Notes under the pieces: generated by a model
The model's database searches: none
Told to the model about the DNA's origin: nothing
What the model saw: only the letters and a program-made list of their open reading frames with translations
Translations under genes and position numbers: made by a program
Part shown: piece by piece, positions 15,901-20,215 of the stretch
Numbering within the stretch: position 1 is the first letter of the stretch
How the letters are laid out: every line of letters starts with the position of its first letter
Source of the DNA: Ruminococcus sp. UBA5884
GTDB lineage: Bacteria > Bacillota > Clostridia > Oscillospirales > Ruminococcaceae
DNA: 20,215 nucleotides
Reading direction: 5' to 3'
NCBI GenBank assembly: GCA_002431975.1
Contig: DJFA01000033.1
Coordinates: 4,695-24,909 of the forward strand

Positions 15901-16737
15901 GCTGTGCCATACAAGAGTATGACCTCTCATTGCAATATTGTTATTTACACAGAAATCCATAATACTTGCTGCATTATTGAGTGAAACTCCGATATTTGTT
16001 CCGCTGCACTGTGACTGTACAAGAGTAGCATCAGGCTTCATCTCGTTTTCACATTCAATACTGTTATAATCAACAAGCATACTTGCAGTTATAGTTGAAT
16101 TTTTTACAGTGCCGCCGTTGAGGATATTTCCTACTCTGAAATAATCCGCAAATTCATCTTTAAGACCTTTTTTTGATGAGGCTGCATAAACGCTGTTTCC
16201 GTTTTCCTTTGAAGTAACTTTTACATTGTCAAAAATAAAATCATCTGTACTGTCAGTTGTAATTGTGAGCTTAAATTCATAGCTGTTTTCAGGAGCAGTA
16301 TATTCTGCGGAAAGCTCCTTCCATTCTCCTGCACCGGTATTTTCTGAAACAAGTTCCTTTACTGTTTCCTCTCCTGTTTCCATATCTATACACAGAAGTG
16401 AAAGATGGAATTTCTGAGCCTTTTCACTGTAAACCTGAACGCTGTATGTATATTCCTTTCCGCCCTCAAGATAAAAGCCTTTTGAAGAACTTGCTCCGTC
16501 TGAAGCAGATTTTCTTCCCTCTACCATCATGCCTCTTGAATTTTCAAAACCTGAATTATTTTCAGCTGAAAGCTTTACTGAATCAGAATTTCCATACCAG
16601 CCACCGTAATTTATCTCAAAATCATTGAAAACCAGTTCTGATGCATATGTTTTATTTATACTCTGCGGCATATACATAAGCATTCCGGCACTGCAAAGCA
16701 ATGCTGTAAGTCCTGCCGCTGCCTTTTTAAAATGCAT
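12952..16737 (-). CDS. Multidomain cellulosomal xylanase: CBM22-GH10-CBM22-dockerin-GH43-CBM6
   Basis: A 1261-residue secreted enzyme for degrading arabinoxylan. In order: signal peptide (about 1-33, ending near TYAS); a CBM22-like module (about 34-175); a GH10 endo-xylanase (about 182-540) with acid/base E334 in YDVANE and nucleophile E458 in QITELDIS; a second CBM22-like module (about 560-710); a type I dockerin (about 724-782) with two calcium loops, GDVNSDGVINIYDLS and ADVDQNGKVDSDD; a GH43 domain (about 797-1140) with the expected residues D828 (GADPG), D961 (LFDPAV) and E1017 (YLFEDSG); and a CBM6 (about 1146-1261). GH10 would cut the xylan backbone and GH43 remove arabinose or xylose. 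Dockerins are usually terminal; this one is internal, between the two catalytic halves. ATG follows GGGAGG by seven bases. Upstream on its strand TTGACA (16831-16836) has only a poor -10, TATTCC, hinting at a need for an activator. Confidence 0.95.
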   Translation of the reverse strand: MHFKKAAAGLTALLCSAGMLMYMPQSINKTYASELVFNDFEINYGGWYGNSDSVKLSAENNSGFENSRGMMVEGRKSASDGASSSKGFYLEGGKEYTYSVQVYSEKAQKFHLSLLCIDMETGEETVKELVSENTGAGEWKELSAEYTAPENSYEFKLTITTDSTDDFIFDNVKVTSKENGNSVYAASSKKGLKDEFADYFRVGNILNGGTVKNSTITASMLVDYNSIECENEMKPDATLVQSQCSGTNIGVSLNNAASIMDFCVNNNIAMRGHTLVWHSQTPVWFFKENFNASGNWVSSSVMDQRMESYIKNMFNAIKTQYPDLNLYAYDVANECISDDSNRTANNGGSREPGENISGQSPWVQVYGDNSFVEKAFTYARKYAPEGCDLYYNDYNEYWDHKRDAIYNMCKSLYEKGLLDGVGMQSHINANYDGFSGVSAYTTAMKKYLSIGCDVQITELDISTENGTYTAQQQADKYKAIFQAAMDWNKNPSSDGRVTAVCIWGPNDANTWIKTENAPLLYDTNHQPKLAYTTLTSMIPESEWGDGSNYSGDGGTVEPNEYGWYFHSTFEGDTDSWSGRGAADILTSGRTAYVGNESLLVENRTAAWNGASRPISSRAFIAGNEYSFSANVMYFDGSQTDKFYLKLQYTDADGETQYSTIAEATAVKGEWVQLANKNYKIPSDASNMEIYIETAETTNNFYVDEVIGAVGGTSIIGAGESKDITIGDVNSDGVINIYDLSAAKNGYISGFADSYSKLAADVDQNGKVDSDDIILLKKYILGTITEFPKAEPVIDTAAMEQLFSGITPAKSYKADGENNPLYTQRFGADPGVMEYNGRIYVYMTNDVIEYDSNGNVTENTYALVNKINCISSDDMVNWTDHGAIEVAGSSGAAKWATCSWAPCAAHKTINGKEKFFLYFCNGGNGVSVLTADSPEGPWSDPLGKALITRATPNCGDITWLFDPAVFVDDDGTGYLCFGGGVPDGKTAMPGTSRVVKLGDDMISLAGNPVTIDAPYLFEDSGINKIGNKYYYTYCSNWQTSGNQYGMTSGAIEYMTADNPLGPYTYGGELFKNQGTFFGYYGNNHHSITSLDGQLYLFYHNRSVEGAMGIEGNYRSPQVDKITMNGTKINAVTGTMSGIAQKKSISPYSKVQAETMSNQAGINVRGLGNTVVTDIDKGDWIKVSGVDFSKGASSVTLNVSSKSGCAVKVCTKSPDGNAAAYAEIPAGSSMSEITVPLVNSISGTQDIYFIFSGQAEFDYWYFS

Positions 16738-16862
16738 GATTATTCCTCCCTTATAAATTTGATAAACTTTAAATATACGTTAATTTATGGTTTTATTTTA
16801 TCATAGAGGAATATTTTTGTATTGCATATTTGTCAAGAGATTTATATTTTTGTAACTTAAAA

Positions 16863-18050
16863 TTATTTTTTCTTTCTGTACTCTGTAGGAGTAATGCCTT
16901 TTATCTCCTTGAATGATTTACAGAAATGACTTTGCGAAGAAAATCCAAGAAAACTGCTTACAGCTGCAAGACTCTGGTCAGTTGCATAAAGCAGTTCTTC
17001 CGCCTCCTGAATTTTTTTCAGTTTTATAAAATCAGATAAATTCATACCTGTCTGTTTTTTAAATTCTGTAGTAAGCCCTCCACGGCTTTTATCCAGATAT
17101 TCAGCGATATCAGAAGTTTTTATCGGCTCTGAGATATGGCTGCGTATGTATTTTGTTATTTTGCGGACAAGTTCAGAACGATGCCCGTTATACTGATGAA
17201 GCTTGTCAACTCTGTCAGCATAATCAAGAATCATATGATACTGGAGATTCTTTATGCGGTCAATACTGCTGAGTGATTCGCATTTTGCAATATATTTCTC
17301 CTCTGCTGAGAAAACCTCATCAACATCAAGACCGGCTTTTAAAGCGGCTCTTGCTGATATTGTTTCAAGACGTATGAAAAAATTCTTGTAATGCCTTAAA
17401 AGATGCGGTGCAAGCTGTCCTGAACTTACAGACGGAACTTTTGTTGCTCCTTCAATAAGACCATTTACATCACCATTCATTATTTTTCTTGTAATATCAT
17501 TTTCAATTGAAAATGACCTTGAATTATTCGCATAAAAATCAGTATCTGAAACACAGATATTACTCTTTTTCATTTCCGATGAGAGATTATTCTGTTCAGA
17601 TTCCTTTATGCGTATATCAGAAATATCATACATAGTACGGTTTACTGCAAAATTATATAAAATAACTGACTGGATAAGCGAATCAAGATGTATTCCTGAC
17701 AAAGTATTCATTTCAGAAACAAAAACCGGCAGCTCATCATTTTCAATTCCAAGCATAAATCCGAATTTTTTAAGCTCATGCTCTGAAATTTTCAGCTCGC
17801 TTGCCGGCCCTGCCGCAAACAGATACTGCTCATGGCGTACTGCTGCATAATAAAAATAATTATTGTATATATAGTATCCTACATCTGAATTTTCCTTTAA
17901 TATTTCATTCTGACAAAGAATTATCGGGTCTGAAATAAGATTTGCTACTGAATAATAAAAAATTTTCTCATTATTTTCATAGATACGCACAGGAACTCCG
18001 AACATATTCGCAAACTGACGGCTTAAATAAATAAGTTCTTCCTTTGTCAT
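16863..18050 (-). CDS. AraC-family transcriptional regulator
   Basis: A 395-residue cytoplasmic regulator. The C-terminal 100 residues form the two helix-turn-helix motifs of AraC proteins (SDIAEYLDKSRGGLTTEFKKQTG; then AVSSFLGFSSQSHFCKSFKEIKGITPTEYRK). The first 290 residues, with no membrane segment, are an unrecognised sensory region (LSRQFANMFGVPVRIYENNEKIFYYSV, YLFAAGPAS), possibly PAS- or GAF-like at the start. I set the start at ATG 18050, six bases after GGAGGAG (18057-18063), because the in-frame ATG at 18065 overlaps that site. TATAAT-like 18083-18088 is a possible -10 without a good -35. It lies 125 bases upstream of the xylanase gene in the same direction, so control of that gene by xylan products is plausible but unproven. 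Confidence 0.9.
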   Translation of the reverse strand: MTKEELIYLSRQFANMFGVPVRIYENNEKIFYYSVANLISDPIILCQNEILKENSDVGYYIYNNYFYYAAVRHEQYLFAAGPASELKISEHELKKFGFMLGIENDELPVFVSEMNTLSGIHLDSLIQSVILYNFAVNRTMYDISDIRIKESEQNNLSSEMKKSNICVSDTDFYANNSRSFSIENDITRKIMNGDVNGLIEGATKVPSVSSGQLAPHLLRHYKNFFIRLETISARAALKAGLDVDEVFSAEEKYIAKCESLSSIDRIKNLQYHMILDYADRVDKLHQYNGHRSELVRKITKYIRSHISEPIKTSDIAEYLDKSRGGLTTEFKKQTGMNLSDFIKLKKIQEAEELLYATDQSLAAVSSFLGFSSQSHFCKSFKEIKGITPTEYRKKK

Positions 18051-18243
18051 TATGCTCTCCTCCATAATATAATTTTGGTTTTATTATACTATATTTTTTT
18101 ATAGAATACAATATTTTGATGCATATATAACAAAAAAAGAATTTTTTTATCTTAAAATCCGCATTATTTACATCATTTTTACATTAATATGATAGCAGAA
18201 TTTACTTTTATCATCTATAATTTTAATCAAAGGAGTGATAATT

Positions 18244-18660
18244 ATGAGTATTACATATATATTAATGTTTCTTATTCTTGGAATTGCTATAACAGCTACT
18301 GTATATTTCATTCAGATTAATGAAAAACTTATGCGTTTTAAAAATCAGACTGATAAATTCATTTCAGATATCAATTCTGCTTTCGAGGAGCTTAAACAGC
18401 AATGCCCTTATGAAATAAACTCTGATATTCCGCTTGAAAAGAAAGTATCCGTTTCCGAAAAAATAAATCAGAATATAAGAAATGTTATAAGTTCTTCTCC
18501 GGAAGTTTATAAAAACAGCGATTTCAGAAAAATCTATAATCTTACTGAAAAAATTAAAATGTCAAATAAATTCTATCATACAAGCAATGATGTCTATAAT
18601 GAAATGTGCAGAAAATTTCCTGCAATGTTAATCAACAAGTTTATAAAAACTGCAAAATAA
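18244..18660 (+). CDS. Small single-pass membrane protein, function unknown
   Basis: A 138-residue protein I do not recognise. Residues about 3-26 (SITYILMFLILGIAITATVYFI) form one membrane helix; the rest is charged, Lys/Glu/Asn-rich and probably helical, lying in the cytoplasm or outside. The end is FPAMLINKFIKTAK. I start at ATG 18244, eight bases after AAAGGAG (18229-18235), not at the in-frame GTG (18235), which is part of that site. A strong terminator follows at once, so it is its own unit, divergent from the AraC gene. The two-component genes downstream have a separate promoter, so a shared role is only suggested by proximity. Confidence 0.75.
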   Translation: MSITYILMFLILGIAITATVYFIQINEKLMRFKNQTDKFISDINSAFEELKQQCPYEINSDIPLEKKVSVSEKINQNIRNVISSSPEVYKNSDFRKIYNLTEKIKMSNKFYHTSNDVYNEMCRKFPAMLINKFIKTAK

Positions 18661-18670
18661 ATCCCAGCTT

Positions 18671-18700
18671 AAAAAAAAGAAGCTTCGGCTTCTTTTTTTT
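18671..18700 (+). terminator. Intrinsic terminator with TTCG tetraloop
   Basis: Perfect 13-base stem: AAAAAAAAGAAGC (18671-18683) with GCTTCTTTTTTTT (18688-18700) around the stable loop TTCG. It ends the small membrane protein gene; the A-tract on the other side means it could also work in reverse. Confidence 0.92.
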
Positions 18701-18754
18701 ATGTTTTTATAAGAAAAATAATACTATTTTTTTGTAAACACATTAACATGAATG

Positions 18755-18783
18755 TTGAAAAAAGTAAATTGATGTGATATAAT
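18755..18783 (+). promoter_or_regulatory. Promoter of the two-component system
   Basis: TTGAAA (18755-18760), a 17-base spacer and TATAAT (18778-18783): eleven of twelve consensus bases. A short inverted repeat AACAT GA ATGTT lies over the -35 and could be a regulator site, though it is too short to be sure. Confidence 0.75.
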
Positions 18784-18821
18784 AATTATTAACGCTGCAA
18801 AAAAGGAGATGTGAACCATAA

Positions 18822-19535
18822 ATGAATAATTGCCTTATATATGATGACAATAAATTTTCCTGCGAAAAACTAAAACAGCTGCTATGTGATAACCTCAACG
18901 ACAAAAATGTACTTATCTATATCGCTGTAAATAAAACTCAGGCTTGTAATGCTCTGAAAAACAGAATTTCCGTTCTTTTTATCGATATTGAACTCGAAAA
19001 TCGGGAAAATGGTATTGAATTTGCTCAGTTTGCAAAAAAAATATATCCTGAAATAAAAATAGTATTTATTACTGCTTATCAGAAATACTGTGAGGAAATA
19101 TTTTTTGAAACTGACCCTGTAGGCTTCCTTGTAAAGCCTTTTACCAGTGAAAAAGTTGAAAAAATCATCAGTAAATTAAAAAAACTTAAAATTAATGAAC
19201 AAGATGATTTTGTAATTATCAACATCACTAAAAGCAATACCAGAAAAGTTTCTCTGAAAAATGTTGTTTATATCGAAAGTGCAGAACGGAAATTATTTTT
19301 CAGGGATATTTCCGGAAATGAACTCTGTTCATTCAAAATAAAGCTTTCAGCTATTGAAGACCAGCTGCCCCCATACTTTTTACGCTGTCATAACAGTATC
19401 TGTATTGATATGAATTTTATAAGCGATATCCACAGATATTATTTCACTCTTAAAAATGAAATAACTCTGCCTATAAGTCAAAGACGTTTTAAAGAATCAA
19501 ATGACAGATTCATTAAATTCCTTGGAGGCGAATAA
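18822..19535 (+). CDS. LytTR-family response regulator (AgrA/VirR-like)
   Basis: A 237-residue response regulator. The receiver domain (about 1-125) has the acidic pair D8/D9, phosphorylation site D55 (LFIDIEL), T84 (FITAYQ) and K105 (LVKPF), all in the canonical places. The C-terminal LytTR DNA-binding domain (about 133-237) is recognisable by KNVVYIESAERKLFF, ending in HRYYFTLKNEITLPISQRRFKESNDRFIKFLG. Such regulators bind direct repeats and often control peptide signalling, bacteriocins or cell-wall genes. The ATG lies 13 bases after AAAAGGAG, a rather long spacing, but no better start exists. The histidine kinase begins with the next base after the stop codon, so the two are translationally coupled. 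Confidence 0.93.
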   Translation: MNNCLIYDDNKFSCEKLKQLLCDNLNDKNVLIYIAVNKTQACNALKNRISVLFIDIELENRENGIEFAQFAKKIYPEIKIVFITAYQKYCEEIFFETDPVGFLVKPFTSEKVEKIISKLKKLKINEQDDFVIINITKSNTRKVSLKNVVYIESAERKLFFRDISGNELCSFKIKLSAIEDQLPPYFLRCHNSICIDMNFISDIHRYYFTLKNEITLPISQRRFKESNDRFIKFLGGE

Positions 19536-20215
19536 ATGGATACAATAATATATCTTATAGAAATGTATTTTCAGATAGTAATAATTATATTTTCATGGAA
19601 TCAGGTTATGAAACAAAAATTCCCTTTAATTGTTCAAAGTATAATTTACTATTCAATGCTTGTTTTTGTTTTATTATTTATACTCAGCAACAATTCATCA
19701 GAACTTGTTCAGACTATTATGAAACTCTCGGTAGTAGTTGTCTTTCTGCTTATTGCATATAAGGACTCACTGCTTAAAAAATTTGTTATGTTCATCATGA
19801 CGGTACTCATTTCAGGAGCAGTTACTTTATCCACTGAAGCTCTTGTTAAAAAAATATTTCATATGCCTACTACAGATGAATTTAGAATTGCCAACTCTAC
19901 ATGTGCCGCCGGAATGATAATTCTTCAGGACTTATTGCTTATTGCCTGTGTTTCAGGCTGTGTAATCTATAAAATCCGTGATAAGTCTTTCCGCAAAAAT
20001 ATATCGCATCTTATGGTTATGGTTGCATTTACTTCAATACATATGGCTTTTCTTATTGTATACTATTCAGATACAAGCGTTCTTGACAGCCAGAAAAATA
20101 ACATAATTCAGTTCGTTTATCAGATACTTATAATAACAATGGTTCTTTTCCAGTATTACAATACTCTCCGCAGTCAGAAACTCATTGAAACCGAGGAAAC
20201 GCTTAAAAAACTTGA
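19536..20215 (+). CDS. Membrane sensor histidine kinase, N-terminal part (cut by window end)
   Basis: An open frame from ATG 19536 to the window edge, 226 complete codons, preceded by GGAGG (19524-19528) at seven bases and touching the stop of the response regulator. It is strongly hydrophobic, with about six membrane segments (IYLIEMYFQIVIIIFSW at the start; LVVFVLLFIL-like runs later), followed at the cut by a helical linker, QYYNTLRSQKLIETEETLKKL. This is the shape of AgrC/VirS-type kinases with a polytopic input domain and an ATPase beyond the edge. The kinase domain itself is not visible, so the call rests on topology and on the adjacent LytTR regulator. Confidence 0.78.
   Translation, partial: MDTIIYLIEMYFQIVIIIFSWNQVMKQKFPLIVQSIIYYSMLVFVLLFILSNNSSELVQTIMKLSVVVVFLLIAYKDSLLKKFVMFIMTVLISGAVTLSTEALVKKIFHMPTTDEFRIANSTCAAGMIILQDLLLIACVSGCVIYKIRDKSFRKNISHLMVMVAFTSIHMAFLIVYYSDTSVLDSQKNNIIQFVYQILIITMVLFQYYNTLRSQKLIETEETLKKL

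Noticed and set aside
18216..18221. TATAAT as the -10 of the small membrane protein gene
   Set aside because: Transcription would begin inside the ribosome binding site, and no -35 lies at the right distance.

Overview
The window looks like chromosomal DNA from an AT-rich, Gram-positive fibre-degrading clostridium, most likely a Ruminococcus or close relative in Oscillospiraceae. The evidence is a secreted GH10 xylanase with a type I dockerin (cellulosome assembly), a DUF4317 gene, lipoproteins with Gram-positive-style lipoboxes, strong AGGAGG ribosome binding sites and sharp TTGACA/TATAAT promoters. Species assignment is inference. I saw no tRNA, rRNA, CRISPR array, integrase or transposase.

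Layout. (1) 19-1305 (-): O-acetylhomoserine sulfhydrylase-type PLP enzyme. (2) 1306-3216: a lone DUF4317 gene (-) with a repeat element on each side. (3) 3217-4152 (+): LysR regulator with its own promoter. (4) 4158-7291 (+): copper module of a csoR repressor behind two matching operator palindromes, a CopA-type P-type ATPase with metal-binding domains at both ends, and a small metal-binding domain protein. (5) 7328-10218 (-): three-gene ABC importer (lipoprotein receptor, FecCD-type permease, ATPase) for a metal chelate, corrinoid or haem. (6) 10353-12883 (+), divergent from the importer: a cobalamin riboswitch with a terminator, then a surface-anchored CbiK-type chelatase lipoprotein and a second lipoprotein with two related domains of a kind I cannot name. 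(7) 12952-16737 (-): a 1261-residue GH10/dockerin/GH43/CBM6 xylan-degrading enzyme, with an AraC regulator upstream (16863-18050, -). (8) 18244-20215 (+): a small membrane protein, a terminator, then a LytTR response regulator directly followed by a membrane histidine kinase cut off by the window end.

How it fits together. The most interesting region is 7328-12883. A chelatase of the family that inserts cobalt into sirohydrochlorin is here exported as a lipoprotein and placed behind a B12 riboswitch, next to an unexplained lipoprotein and back to back with a metal/tetrapyrrole importer that has a separate consensus promoter. This suggests metal or tetrapyrrole handling outside the membrane linked to uptake. 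The second layer of interest is a repeat family whose roughly 25-base palindromic arms, mostly TGTAGGGGCG...CGCCCCTACA, occur in four intergenic regions, once as a nested element.
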